Positions 6,588 through 16,159 are shown, counted from the first letter of the stretch. The stretch: 64,000 bases of DNA from Segetibacter aerophilus (GCF_007991655.1 NZ_BJYT01000017.1:1-64000); one strand, 5' to 3'. Made by a program: numbers and translations. Notes: a model not told the origin generated them from the letters alone.

Positions 6588-9005
6588 ATGCAGGAAAGTA
6601 GAGAAAAAAAGTACCCTTTTAAATTTTTAGATTCCTACAACCGGAACGATACGGATATATTTTTTGGAAGGGATGAAGAAATAAAAGTCCTTTATGAAAT
6701 AGTCTCTCAAAATCCAATGGTCTTGGTTTACGGGCCATCGGGAACGGGAAAAACAAGTTTAATTCAATGTGGTTTAGCTGGAAAGTTTAAATCTTATGAT
6801 TGGCTACCGGTGACGGTAAGAAGGGAAGGCGATATTAATGTCTCACTTGAAAAATCATTGGTGGATAATGGTGGTAATGCTGAAAACTTTGATGCTGAGC
6901 TGGAAGATGCAAGCGAAAATGAATTAAATAGTCTTGCTAAGCTTGTTAAGGGTGTATATCTGAGTAACTTTAAAACCACCTATTTTATTTTTGACCAGTT
7001 TGAAGAATTGTATATTCTCGGTAATAAGGATGAGGAAGACCGATTTATAACAGCAATAAAAGACATTCGGGCTACAGGACAGCCAGTCAAATTCATTTTC
7101 TCCATACGCGAAGAATACCTTGGTTATTTGTACAGGTTTGAAAAAGTATTTCCACAGCTTTTACGCAAAAAGCTAAGAGTGGAACCAATGACGAACGAGA
7201 ATCTGAAGGACATTTTAACTGGTATTAACAATTTAAAAAACACTTCTATTCGTGTAGATGGTAAGGAATTAAATGATATCAGTGAAGCAATTTTCGAAAA
7301 ATTAAGGGGAGACAGTAAAACGCTCCATTTCGAATTACCCTATCTGCAGGTATTAATGGACAAATTATATCTTGATATCACAAAAGATAAGGATTATAAG
7401 ACTGATGCATTTATTACACTTGATCTGGTAAACAAAATAGACAATCTCGGAAATGTTCTGAAGAAATTCCTGGAGGATCAGGTTGAGCAGGTTAGGGTTT
7501 TAGCCGTTGAAAAAAATATTTGTGCTAACAATATTTCTGGGGGAAGCATCTGGAAAATTCTCTCGCCATTTGCCTCATTGGAAGGAACCAAGGATCCAAT
7601 ATTGAAAGATGAAATTAAGCGTCGCATCTACGATAAGGATATTGATGACTCATTGGTTAGCTTTTGTATAGATGAATTTGTAAATCGAAGAATTCTTAAT
7701 TTTTCCCACGAGACGGAACTTTATGAACTTGCTCACGACTCGTTAGCAAAATGTATAGCTGGTAAGCGAAGCGATGTAGATATTAGGCTGCTGGAAATTT
7801 ACAGGCTCATCAAATACCAGGCATCTATAAAAGAAGGAGCGCGGGAATTCTTTTCCGAAAAGCAACTAAAGATAATCAGCCCCTATTTGAGTAACCTGAA
7901 GCTTAGTGATGATGAAAGTGAATTGGTTTCAGAAAGCCAAAAAGAAGTAGCCATAACAATAAGCAAAAGAAAAAGAAATCGCTATTTAGCATTAACGATA
8001 ACCATATTTGTGATTGCATTTTTTGCGTGGCTCCTCTATTATAAAAATCAACAGGGAGCAGACAATATCCGAAAGGTTAAACTTGCCAGACTGAAGGAAC
8101 AAATAAGTACTTCAACGGGCAATGAACAAAAGCTTCTTCCATTTTTTTATATTTTGGAGGCATTGGATTTAGAAAAGGATCTTTCAGAATATAAAAAGCT
8201 TATCGAAACAGCAAAAAGGTGGAAAACTTATCCTACCCATACTCTTGAAAAAATATTTGTTGATAGCTCATTTAAAATCGGCGGCGCTGCATTCGTGCAA
8301 GGAGACTCATTGATATATGTATGGGATTATAATGGCAAAAACTTAAAGGCATGGGATTATAACGGAGGAAAAATACTTTGGTCAATATCTGTTGAATTGC
8401 GGGACCGCAAATCTGATAATCCATTAGTTACACAGCGCAAATTGTTTTTTTTCTCGCGGCAGGGTCTAAAAACAAATGAGAAGAGGGATTCATTAAACAT
8501 TTCTGATTCATCACTCTTTTTTGTAAAAATGTATATCGATTCAGTCGTTAACAATTGGGACGTTACTGGACTACCCGTTTTACCCAAAATTATAAATAAA
8601 ATTTATGGCGCATCATTCAGCCATGACAAACAAAATGTGATGACCTGGGGCAAAAATTCTGAGTCCAATTATGATGCTGCTAATGTTTGGAATAGCGAAG
8701 GCCCTAATATTGGAACAGCCCTCGTACACGATGGTATAAAGGGATCTGCTTTTAGTCCGGATGACAAATTCGTACTTACCTGGGATGACAGCACCGCCCG
8801 GGTGTGGAGATATACGAATGACAGTGCAATATTCAGGTTGCCTTCCAATCTGTTTAAATTGAGAAGCCAGGTTGAGACGGGTCTTGAACTGTCTCCTTCG
8901 GATAATAGTACGCTCCGGATTATTCCTCTCCCCGAGTATAACAAACGACGCGAAGAGTATGTAAAACTATACAACGAGTACCTGGAAAAGGAAAGAAAAA
9001 AATAG
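6588..9005 (+). CDS. STAND-type P-loop NTPase with membrane helix and short WD40-like propeller
   Basis: This 805-residue protein starts with the STAND opening FFGRDEEIKVL (about 25-35). Walker A is GPSGTGKTS (49-57) and Walker B is TTYFIFDQFEELYI (130-143). The middle carries a winged-helix/arm-like region including ELPYLQVLMDKLYLD and, at about 380-390, ELAHDSLAKCI, both frequent in nSTAND1 proteins. One strong transmembrane helix lies at about 467-485. The C-terminal part has degenerate WD40-like blades, best seen at GIKGSAFSPDDKFVLTWDDS, and ends in the family-typical LPEYNKRREEYVKLYNEYL. Only about three or four blades are visible, fewer than a closed propeller needs. STAND proteins oligomerise after sensing a trigger and activate effectors; here the candidate effector is the TIR-like protein upstream. 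The trigger is unknown. Confidence 0.85.
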   Translation: MQESREKKYPFKFLDSYNRNDTDIFFGRDEEIKVLYEIVSQNPMVLVYGPSGTGKTSLIQCGLAGKFKSYDWLPVTVRREGDINVSLEKSLVDNGGNAENFDAELEDASENELNSLAKLVKGVYLSNFKTTYFIFDQFEELYILGNKDEEDRFITAIKDIRATGQPVKFIFSIREEYLGYLYRFEKVFPQLLRKKLRVEPMTNENLKDILTGINNLKNTSIRVDGKELNDISEAIFEKLRGDSKTLHFELPYLQVLMDKLYLDITKDKDYKTDAFITLDLVNKIDNLGNVLKKFLEDQVEQVRVLAVEKNICANNISGGSIWKILSPFASLEGTKDPILKDEIKRRIYDKDIDDSLVSFCIDEFVNRRILNFSHETELYELAHDSLAKCIAGKRSDVDIRLLEIYRLIKYQASIKEGAREFFSEKQLKIISPYLSNLKLSDDESELVSESQKEVAITISKRKRNRYLALTITIFVIAFFAWLLYYKNQQGADNIRKVKLARLKEQISTSTGNEQKLLPFFYILEALDLEKDLSEYKKLIETAKRWKTYPTHTLEKIFVDSSFKIGGAAFVQGDSLIYVWDYNGKNLKAWDYNGGKILWSISVELRDRKSDNPLVTQRKLFFFSRQGLKTNEKRDSLNISDSSLFFVKMYIDSVVNNWDVTGLPVLPKIINKIYGASFSHDKQNVMTWGKNSESNYDAANVWNSEGPNIGTALVHDGIKGSAFSPDDKFVLTWDDSTARVWRYTNDSAIFRLPSNLFKLRSQVETGLELSPSDNSTLRIIPLPEYNKRREEYVKLYNEYLEKERKK

Positions 9006-9344
9006 AATCGATATTAGTGACAATCACGCAAGCGTAGTCATGGGTAGGAAAAGTCGGATAGCGTTAATACAAGTACAAGATTGCGACGCTAGAGTACCTT
9101 TGGCAGGCCCAAGCTTAACAAAATGAACACCCGAAGGGTCGAATTTTTTTAAAATCAGTAAATATATAAGTGCTGATTTCAAAAAAATTAGAACCATGTT
9201 CATTAGTACGATGTCAAGTTCAAAGAACAAATGCGGGTAAAAAAAAATATTATAGTTCAATCAGCGTAAGACTATTGTGTACACTTTATTTAGTAAAAAA
9301 GGGATACTAAATTGTAGCTAAGTTGTTTCTTGGAACTGGCGAAA

Positions 9345-9381
9345 GTTTTTCATGGCATCATCGTTGTGTCACTACTTGTAC
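9345..9381 (+). repeat. Dispersed intergenic repeat, copy A (in gap 9006-9500)
   Basis: GTTTTTCATGGCATCA-TCGTTGTGTCAC-TACTTGTAC is nearly identical to 40333-40370. The core CGTTGxGTC-x-CAC-TTGTAC is also found near 53058-53081, inverted at 52936-52963 and weakly at 20527-20555. The rest of the 495-bp gap between the STAND gene and the OmpA-like gene shows no credible gene. Confidence 0.6.
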
Positions 9382-9500
9382 CGATTGACACATGATGATC
9401 TTTCTTTTAAATACGTTTTTAACATCACATCGTTTTATTGATGAATCGTTGCGACAGGTTTGTATACCGCTGAGAAAAAACCCTTTCAAAATTCTGGTCC

Positions 9501-9974
9501 TTAATTTCTCCTCTTAGGACCAGAAGAGGAGTATGTGGGATGAGGAGCGGGGACCGTTTCGGGGCCATCTTCAGTTGTAGCCAGTATATCAACTGAAGTG
9601 GCTGGACCGTCCTCACCGTAAATAAAAATAAAACGGTCCTCTGCAATCCCCTGTTTTTCAACAAAGTATCTAATTACCGCATTTACATGATCCCAGCTAA
9701 GCTGTTGTGTCCTTTTATCATAAGTGCCAAATCCAACAATTTTTACCTTACATCCTGGATTTTCCTTTATGTTTTGAGCCGCAGCACTAAGTAAAGCAAT
9801 GGAGGAATTTAATAATTTTGAACTTCCCGATGCAAATTGAACAGAAGGTAATGGACCTAATTTACAATTGCTCCTGCCGCTTTGGCCCGACACAGAAAAC
9901 GCCATTACCGAAAATAGCATTCCTAAGGTAATACTGGTTAAGTTGTATTGAAAGTATTTTAAATTTACAACCAT
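9501..9974 (-). CDS. OmpA-like periplasmic protein
   Basis: From the ATG at 9974 the protein has 157 residues. A signal peptide (MVVNLKYFQYNLTSITLGML..., cleavage near VSGQ) is followed by an OmpA C-terminal-type domain. Its VQFASGSSKLLNSSIALL matches the usual FxxGSxxL opening, and KVKIVGFGTYDKRTQQLSWDHVNAVIRYF matches the G-x-x-D-x-x-x-x-N-x-x-L-S-x-x-R-A-x-x-V core. The domain is short and ends in a Pro/Ser-rich tail, so peptidoglycan binding is plausible but not certain. An upstream in-frame start at 10037 would add 21 residues before the signal peptide and is unlikely. It lies 84 bp downstream of the large secreted protein and is probably cotranscribed with it. Confidence 0.7.
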   Translation of the reverse strand: MVVNLKYFQYNLTSITLGMLFSVMAFSVSGQSGRSNCKLGPLPSVQFASGSSKLLNSSIALLSAAAQNIKENPGCKVKIVGFGTYDKRTQQLSWDHVNAVIRYFVEKQGIAEDRFIFIYGEDGPATSVDILATTEDGPETVPAPHPTYSSSGPKRRN

Positions 9975-10058
9975 GGTATAAAATCTTTTAGCGTTGTTAA
10001 ATCTAAACAACCAGCACCTTGTTTCCAAATGAATCACACTTTATTACAAAAGATATGC

Positions 10059-12344
10059 TTATTTGCCCTTAAAGCCCCGACTGTTAAGGGCCATTAACAT
10101 GATTGCTCCAAGATTACGATAAGGTGGTACATAGTCTTGAAACCGGTTATCATTTTTAAAACGAACGGACAAGGTTTTCCAAACCGACGGCCAATCCAGA
10201 TTTTTGCCCTTAACGAGCAATTCTATTATATAGTTTATCAGTGGTTGATTGATTGTTATACTTCCTTCCTGTTTAGTTGCGACAATCTGTGCTAGCGGAC
10301 TGATTTTATATACCTGGTTCAATTGGTTATACCCCCCGCAGCTGCCAATGAAAACCAGTTTATTTTCAGGAGATAGTAGTTTTAAAGTATTATTAAGATG
10401 ATAGCTATGCCCCCGGTGGATTATTACTGATGGAACTATGTTCCTTTTTTTCAGATAATTGCTAAGTACTTGCTGGGCGTATTCAGCCTGTTTAGTATTA
10501 TCATCGAGCGGCAGATTGGCATAAATATGTACCGGAATTCCTTTTGTGTTTACAAGCTCATACCAATATTTACTTCTTATGATTTTCCAGTTAGTGTTTC
10601 GAAAGGATTTTATAAAAATGTTGAAAGCATCTTGTCCGTCCTGATCTCCGTAAAAGAACTGCTGAATAATGATACTGCCGTTCTTGTTCTGCAGCGAACT
10701 GTTCTCGATCCGGTACACATTAGCGATGCCCAAAGTAGCTGTAAGATTGATGTGATTGGTTGTATTGAGGCTTAAAAATAGTGTGTTTAACAAGGAATAT
10801 ATTCGAAGGGAATCGGGAATGGTTTGCGGTCTGATATCTATTTTGTTTTGTATTTCCTTTAAAATAAACTGGCGCAAACTATTGTTGTGGATGCTGGCAT
10901 AGCTGTCCGCAACATCAACGGCATCCTCTATTGCATTATTGCCATTTAGACCATCAATAAAAGCATGCATAAGTGTATCGGCTTCTTCTTTTTTCATTCG
11001 TCTTAGAAAATCATCGAGCGTATTGAAAGTGCTAGCCATTTTCAGAAAGCGCTTAAAATGATCAAAATAGACTGCCTTCAGAAGAGTGTAAGTGTTTAGA
11101 GAAGCGGTTTTCTGAAAAATTCGGTTGTAAATCTTGAGATAACTACTTGTAAAAAGGTCATTAACGCCATTGATACATAGGTAATAGAGCTCAATTGAAT
11201 TAAGGTCTTCAATTACTTTAAGACGAATATCGTCCTTGTATTCATGCAAGGCGTTTAACACACGGACAAAATCGTATGAAGCGGTAAGTGCGATCTTTTT
11301 TGTGAGGTACTGAAAGGCAATGGCGGTATCATTCGAGGCGAGACCTTTATTGTAGCCTATCAGAGTTTTAATAAGCAATTGATAGTAAAATACCCGCTTA
11401 TCTTTCCCTAATGTGTTTGTTATCGCGTCAAATGATATTTTTTTATGGTACAGGTCATAAATGAAAGGAAGATAAAAAGTACCCTTGGGTAACTTTGCGA
11501 TGTCAGCTATTAATTTAACCAGCGTATCACTGTTCGTAAGTATTCTTTGCCCTAATTTAGAAAGAGAAGCCTGGCTATAAGCATACAATTCTTCAGGCAT
11601 CTTAGTTGCTGCAAGGATCAAAAGACTGTCAGCACAAATAACGTCAGGAAATTCAAACAATGTTGGAAAAAAGACCGAAGGATCACGATTAAAAGTTTCA
11701 CGCACCAGGTATTCTTTGCTTTCATTAAAACTTACGGGGTTTTCTTGCCCGATTGTATTCAAAATTACTCTTCCAAGCGTAAGGTCGCTTTCTTTGATTA
11801 CTGGCAGAATAGATTGATTATTTGCTACCAACGCTCTTGCTTCGCTATACTTATTTAAGAGCACCGGTATGTTTTGGACTACTAACCCACCGGAATGCAG
11901 GGCATACGATACGTCATTTAGCAAAACCTGCCATCTTTTTAAACTTGTGTACTTCGCGCTGTCATTCTGAAGAGAATCGGCTTCAATAGCCAATTGAACT
12001 GAGTCAATCAAGGTAATAACCGAAGCCGTAATGCTGTAAAGCTTTTTTTCATAATTAGGTAATTCAACAGGCAACTTCTTTTTAACGTCTACTAAAATAT
12101 CCTGTTGTAACTGGTCAATTTCTTGGTGAAGCATCTTCGTTCCCGATGTATCAGCCACCGAATTGGTCTTCGTGCTATGAAAATCGAAAGGATTGCTGGA
12201 AGGTATAGCTAGAGGATGGGATGATGTTTTATACGCAAGACTATACTTGTGGCTAATGTCGTTAGTTTGTGCAGACAGAAAAAGATAAAAAAAATGGGCA
12301 GATAATAACAAAGTCAACCTCATTGAATGCCGCCTAATCCTCAT
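10059..12344 (-). CDS. Secreted protein with C-terminal clan-CD-like (separase/caspase-like) His/Cys pair
   Basis: A signal peptide (MRLTLLLSAHFFYLFLSAQ) precedes about 560 residues of mainly helical sequence with no family I recognise. The last 150 residues form a mixed domain. It includes a strand ending IHRGHSYHL (about residue 645) and, some 25 residues later, LVFIGSCGGYNQ (about 667). The spacing and hydrophobic-strand context of GH and GSCGG resemble separase- and caspase-type peptidases, where the same two residues form the dyad. Start codons are possible at 12368, 12344 or 12323; all retain the signal peptide. It precedes the OmpA-like gene on the same strand. The peptidase assignment is inference. 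Confidence 0.6.
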   Translation of the reverse strand: MRIRRHSMRLTLLLSAHFFYLFLSAQTNDISHKYSLAYKTSSHPLAIPSSNPFDFHSTKTNSVADTSGTKMLHQEIDQLQQDILVDVKKKLPVELPNYEKKLYSITASVITLIDSVQLAIEADSLQNDSAKYTSLKRWQVLLNDVSYALHSGGLVVQNIPVLLNKYSEARALVANNQSILPVIKESDLTLGRVILNTIGQENPVSFNESKEYLVRETFNRDPSVFFPTLFEFPDVICADSLLILAATKMPEELYAYSQASLSKLGQRILTNSDTLVKLIADIAKLPKGTFYLPFIYDLYHKKISFDAITNTLGKDKRVFYYQLLIKTLIGYNKGLASNDTAIAFQYLTKKIALTASYDFVRVLNALHEYKDDIRLKVIEDLNSIELYYLCINGVNDLFTSSYLKIYNRIFQKTASLNTYTLLKAVYFDHFKRFLKMASTFNTLDDFLRRMKKEEADTLMHAFIDGLNGNNAIEDAVDVADSYASIHNNSLRQFILKEIQNKIDIRPQTIPDSLRIYSLLNTLFLSLNTTNHINLTATLGIANVYRIENSSLQNKNGSIIIQQFFYGDQDGQDAFNIFIKSFRNTNWKIIRSKYWYELVNTKGIPVHIYANLPLDDNTKQAEYAQQVLSNYLKKRNIVPSVIIHRGHSYHLNNTLKLLSPENKLVFIGSCGGYNQLNQVYKISPLAQIVATKQEGSITINQPLINYIIELLVKGKNLDWPSVWKTLSVRFKNDNRFQDYVPPYRNLGAIMLMALNSRGFKGK

Positions 12345-13457
12345 GTCTGTAAAACAGGAACAACTCATTAAGTAAATTTAAGTAAGGAAAACTTGTTTGA
12401 GGAGAAAAACGAGTGCATTAACTTGTTTTACCTAAACATTAGGTTGGCGGCGGTAATGTTAGCAAGCCTTAGTTGAATGAAATTTTGTTGAAGCCTTTCA
12501 TTTGATGCAATCCGAAAGCTGCAATTGCCAGTGTGTGGAGATTTCAACTTTGTTCGTCAAAATTGCCTACTGCTCTTACGCTTTGAACTGATATTGCCTT
12601 TATTTCATTATCGGGTATGATCTGTGTAATTGACGTTGTATTTGCTCTAAAGGAAGATCAATGCAACCTCTTTCAGTTTCTTAAGTTCATTCCTCAATAT
12701 ATTGCTTATATAAGGGTCTTGGTAACTGATCGTGTAGAGGGAGAACTCCCCGTGTTGTCTTCCCCAACCAGCTTTCTCGGAGTGACCCGAATGTCAAGGG
12801 TCTGAAGCTTTAATAAAAATTCTTTATACTGCGTCATGCTACTCTTTAAAATTTTTCAAAGTGCTTACGGGCATAAAACTAATTAACAAGTTCAATATTT
12901 CCTGTTTAAAAAACACCGGGCTTCTACGATACTAGAATTTAAATGTTTGCTAATTATTTGCCTAACCGCTTTAAGAAGAAGAGAAGAAAAAAACAGTCTA
13001 AGGGATGGCGTTTGTAAGTGTAAAAGTGGCTATAGTAGCACTAGGTTGGAAAACTCAGTTCGGTCGCTTGGGCATGGTTGAAAAAACTTCACGAATTTGT
13101 TAGCTCTTTCATAGGCGACGATTAAAATTAAAATATGCTATCATCTAAATGAAGGGAGCTTTTTTATTTACTTAATGTTCAGGCAGACGACGCAAAAGCT
13201 TTAGTTAATTTCTAAATGCTTTTCACCTGTTTCTCTATTTCGAAAGAAATTCATAAGTTGGTTGGGTAGTCGAAGGAAATCTCTTTTGTCGATGCGACTA
13301 ATGCCAGTTCATTCTCAAAGAAGATAGCGTTTACTTTTACACCCCTAGCCTTATTGAATCTATCGTTTCCCTTCGTTTATTCGTACTATTTTTCCTGTGG
13401 CACCTTAAAAGGACCCTTGTAGAAACGATTATTTACCCTAACATTATATGCCTAATT
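12345..13457. other. 1.1-kb gap with decayed coding-like sequence
   Basis: No intact gene is supported. On the minus strand short open pieces with protein-like composition are broken by stops (for example GVKVNAIFFENELALVASTK near 13270-13330, and a 43-codon frame starting near 12835), consistent with gene debris. I could not assign a family. A 62-codon plus-strand frame at 12617-12805 has no supporting features. Confidence 0.35.
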
Positions 13458-14275
13458 CTAAATCAGATATTTAACGCTTTCTGCACACCTTAGGGAGATG
13501 TTTAAATACGCGTCATCAGCTAAATTCCATTTCGTTACCGGTATGCCACCTTCAGGTAAAACCTGAAGTACAGCAAACTCTTGTTTTTCCCAGTCAGATG
13601 GCCGGAGGATAATGGGAATAATTTCGACCTCCCCTCTCTTTTTTCTTTCAAAAGCGGCCTTCATTTCCTTATGACAATAGTCCGAATTAATAAAATCTTG
13701 ACTAATCAGAAGGAAGATTACATTACAGGCGTCAAGGCTATCAAAAATTTCCTTTTCCCATTCTTTTCCAGGAAGAATTTCCGCATCATACCAAGATTCA
13801 ATCTTGTTGCTTCTTTTTAAATGTTTAAAATATTTATTCAGTTCTTCCAAGTACTTCCTATCCTCGTGGGAATAAGAAACAAAAATTTTATTTTTTCTGC
13901 CTCTATATCCGCCATTTCAATACCATCAAATAATTCCTGTATGCTAACATCATCTGCACTTTTATTACATTGTACCTGTTGTCTACCTCTTGAGATAAAA
14001 TTATTAAGGGTGGTAAGCTTATGAAAATATGGAGCTTCAGAATCCTTACACTCACTACAGATGCATGGAATAGTTTCATCAACTAACAGATTACCGCGAA
14101 ATGAATCATGGATCTCTTTAATTGCTTCCCTAATTAAAAAAAGAAATTCTTTTCGTTCATTTCCTGTAATTCTTATTGCAATATGTTTATTTCCTGAATA
14201 AGAATTTTCGACTATCTCTGCAATCGTCTTGTCTTTCTTCAGCACAACCCCTTTAAATAATAATCCTTTTACCAC
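13458..14275 (-). pseudogene. Roco-type COR-TIR remnant, frameshifted and 5'-truncated
   Basis: Minus-strand sequence 14275-13838 encodes the end of a COR domain as in Roco GTPases (GLLFKGVVLKKDKTIAEIV, then ETIPCICSECKDSEAPYFHK with its paired cysteines, and QCNKSADDVSIQELFDGI). A TIR domain follows, but its start KIFVSYSHEDRKYLEELNKY is in another frame. The shift lies in the A-run near 13885. The remaining TIR (13850-13458) keeps ESWYDAEILPGKEW and the FINSDYCHKEMKAAFE segment with the conserved Glu. LRR and ROC domains are missing. A single-base error could explain the shift but not the missing front half. Confidence 0.78.
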
Positions 14276-14417
14276 ATTAAGGGGAGCTAGTGAGCATCGT
14301 TTTCACAACACTCTCCCGAGCTACCGCTTATAATCCTGCTGCAGGTTCGCAGTTCAATGAAAAGGGTAGAAGTGAATTCGTGAGGCAAATATGGCCGGCA
14401 AATTTTTCATCCCTCTG

Positions 14418-14589
14418 GCATATTATTTTTTCTCCCTTAAAACTGTATAATAGCTTTGTAACACAGTAAACCTTTATCAAGTTAGATAAACTGTTGTAGT
14501 CCTTTGAGTTCAATCGAGTAATTAATCGAGTAAAAAAAGAGAAGTAATTTTTTTTTAATAGGTTAGGAGAGTGGGGAGAATTCGCTCGG
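14418..14589 (+). repeat. 172-bp direct repeat, left copy
   Basis: This copy aligns without net length change to 15948-16119. Shared blocks include TTTATCAAGTTAGATAAACT, two closely spaced ATCGAGTAA elements, and GGTTAGGAGAGTGGGGAGAA followed by CGCTCGG. The copies are 1,530 bp apart and differ by scattered substitutions. They bracket the ferritin-like and glycogen-debranching remnants. Confidence 0.75.
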
Positions 14590-14690
14590 TGTTCTACAAT
14601 CACATACTCCGTGTTGTTTTAAAAACTTTAAATAATTGGTATCAGCAACAGAGAAAAGCTAGTGACTGAGTTAATAATGTTCTGTTCATG

Positions 14691-15095
14691 TTATTCATTG
14701 ATATTTACGAACTCGAAAGAAGGGCCTATGGTATAACCATCCTTTCCTGGAAAAGGCATGGCGGCCAGCTTATCACCATACAATTTTACGTCATACATCA
14801 AGCCTAATGTGTAACCGATATAATCAGGGTATCCGTTGAATGTTTTATCAAGTGCATTCAATAAATTGGAATGGGATTGACTGAAGAGCTTTGCTGCACG
14901 GTATGCCTCAGTGGCCGCTGGCAAGTCAGCCAGCTTTGTATGGGGATATAGAGGATGTACGCCGGATGCATCAAACGGTATGGGAGGGCCGCTATATGAA
15001 TAACCAAGTTTTTCAGCTTTATCCGCTAACAACTGTTTGCCATAATATATCTCTGCAAATCGATAATAATAGGCTAGGTCGCCGGAAGGTTTACG
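14691..15095 (-). pseudogene. Ferritin-like (PF12902-type) protein, C-terminal remnant
   Basis: The frame from 15095 down to the stop at 14691 encodes DLAYYYRFAEIYYGKQLLAD, GYSYSGPPIPFDASGVHPL and NALDKTFNGYPDYIGYTLGL. These are hallmarks of the ferritin-like family found with VioB-type proteins, including the HYYRFxEI metal-ligand helix, here with Tyr replacing His. The front half is absent: a stop at 15096-15098 closes the frame and no related sequence precedes it. Direct repeats flank the segment. Confidence 0.65.
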
Positions 15096-15228
15096 CTATG
15101 ATTTGCTCGTTCCTTCCCCTTATTATGGATTGTACAACGGTTTCACATCAATTGCAATATTTATAGGGGATATCTTATAAAGTTGCATTTGGTTGTTAGA
15201 AGTAATTTTTTTATCAACTTACGATTTT

Positions 15229-15825
15229 GCGGACAATCGGCTGAGCGGATACTTCTCAAAGTAGGTACCAAACCATTGTACATCTTCTTTCAAGAATGTG
15301 TGGCGACAGATGGATGTTTCTTTCTAAAATCTATGATCATTTTAAAAAACCTGAAAACGTCCAGAAAGTTATCTTTCCTTTTCCAGTCAAGCCAACTAAT
15401 TTCATTATCCTGGTTATAAGCATTATTGTTTCCAAATTGGGTTGCTAAGAATTTATCACCCATTCTAAACATAGGGACGCCGTTAGAAAGCAAAAGGATG
15501 GTTGCAAAATTTTAGCTTGCTTTTACGGAGCTTCATTACATTTTCAGGCACGTTGTCGTCGCCTTCAACACCGCAGTTCCAGCTGAAGTTACTATCCGAT
15601 CCATAGGTATTGTCATGGCCGTTCGCTTTATTATGTTTTGTGTTGTAAGCAACAAGATCATACAATGAAAAACCATCGTGAATGGTAATAAAGTTTATTG
15701 ATTGAAATGGATGGCAACTATTAGGCATTCTATCAGGAAATAAATCATCGCTTCCATATAGCCTGCCCATTAATTTAGCTATCATTCCATCATCACCTTT
15801 TACAAATCTTCTTACACCTTTACTT
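15229..15825 (-). pseudogene. Glycogen debranching enzyme (GlgX-type) remnant with frameshifts
   Basis: Minus-strand pieces reconstruct an internal part of a GH13 debranching enzyme. They are FVKGDDGMIAKLMGRLYGSD and INFITIHDGFSLYDLVAYN with the catalytic-region HDG, then SWNCGVEGDDNVPENV. After a one-base shift in an A/T run near 15500 come LLLSNGVPMFRMGDKF and NNNAYNQDNEISWLDW. A second shift near 15300 leads to FLKEDVQWFGTYFEK. About 200 of the roughly 700 residues of the family remain. It cannot encode an active enzyme. Confidence 0.8.
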
Positions 15826-15947
15826 TAATATACCTTTTACTTAAATATCCATTTTCAAATATTTATAGCTCTGCTAACCCCACACTCCAAATTCAGAGTT
15901 TTCGGGTCGGACGATTAATGTAAACAGCAGTTTGGTTAACCCAATTT

Positions 15948-16119
15948 GCATATTATTTTTTTCTCCGTCAAACTAAGTAATAACTTTGTTCCACGGTAAA
16001 CCTTTATCAAGTTAGATAAACTGTTGTAGCACTTTGAATTTGATCGAGTAAATAATCGAGTAAAAAAGTAGAAGTAATTCTTTTTCAATAGGTTAGGAGA
16101 GTGGGGAGAATCCGCTCGG
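15948..16119 (+). repeat. 172-bp direct repeat, right copy
   Basis: Partner of 14418-14589, same orientation and length. The gap 15826-16401 around it contains no gene; apart from the repeat and the hairpin at 16128-16159 nothing was recognised. Confidence 0.75.
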
Positions 16120-16127
16120 GACCTCTT

Positions 16128-16159
16128 AAATAAGGATTACAGAAATGTAATCCTTATTT
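16128..16159 (+). terminator. Perfect 13-bp hairpin followed by T-rich tract
   Basis: The arms AAATAAGGATTAC (16128-16140) and GTAATCCTTATTT (16147-16159) pair perfectly around AGAAAT, and ATTTTTATT follows on the plus strand. It lies 9 bp after the right direct repeat. It may be an intrinsic terminator reading left to right or an end structure of the repeated unit; no gene obviously needs it. Confidence 0.5.

Noticed and set aside
12617-12805. 62-codon plus-strand frame in the 1.1-kb gap
   Set aside because: No recognisable domain, weak context and competing minus-strand debris; not supported as a gene.
13581-14024. Plus-strand frames opposite the Roco-TIR remnant
   Set aside because: They are shadows of the minus-strand COR and TIR sequence, which has clear family motifs.
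14560-14610. The conserved GGTTAGGAGAGTGGGG end of the direct repeats as a tRNA fragment
   Set aside because: No T-loop (GTTCGA-type) sequence or acceptor pairing could be found around it, so an att site in a tRNA gene is not supported.
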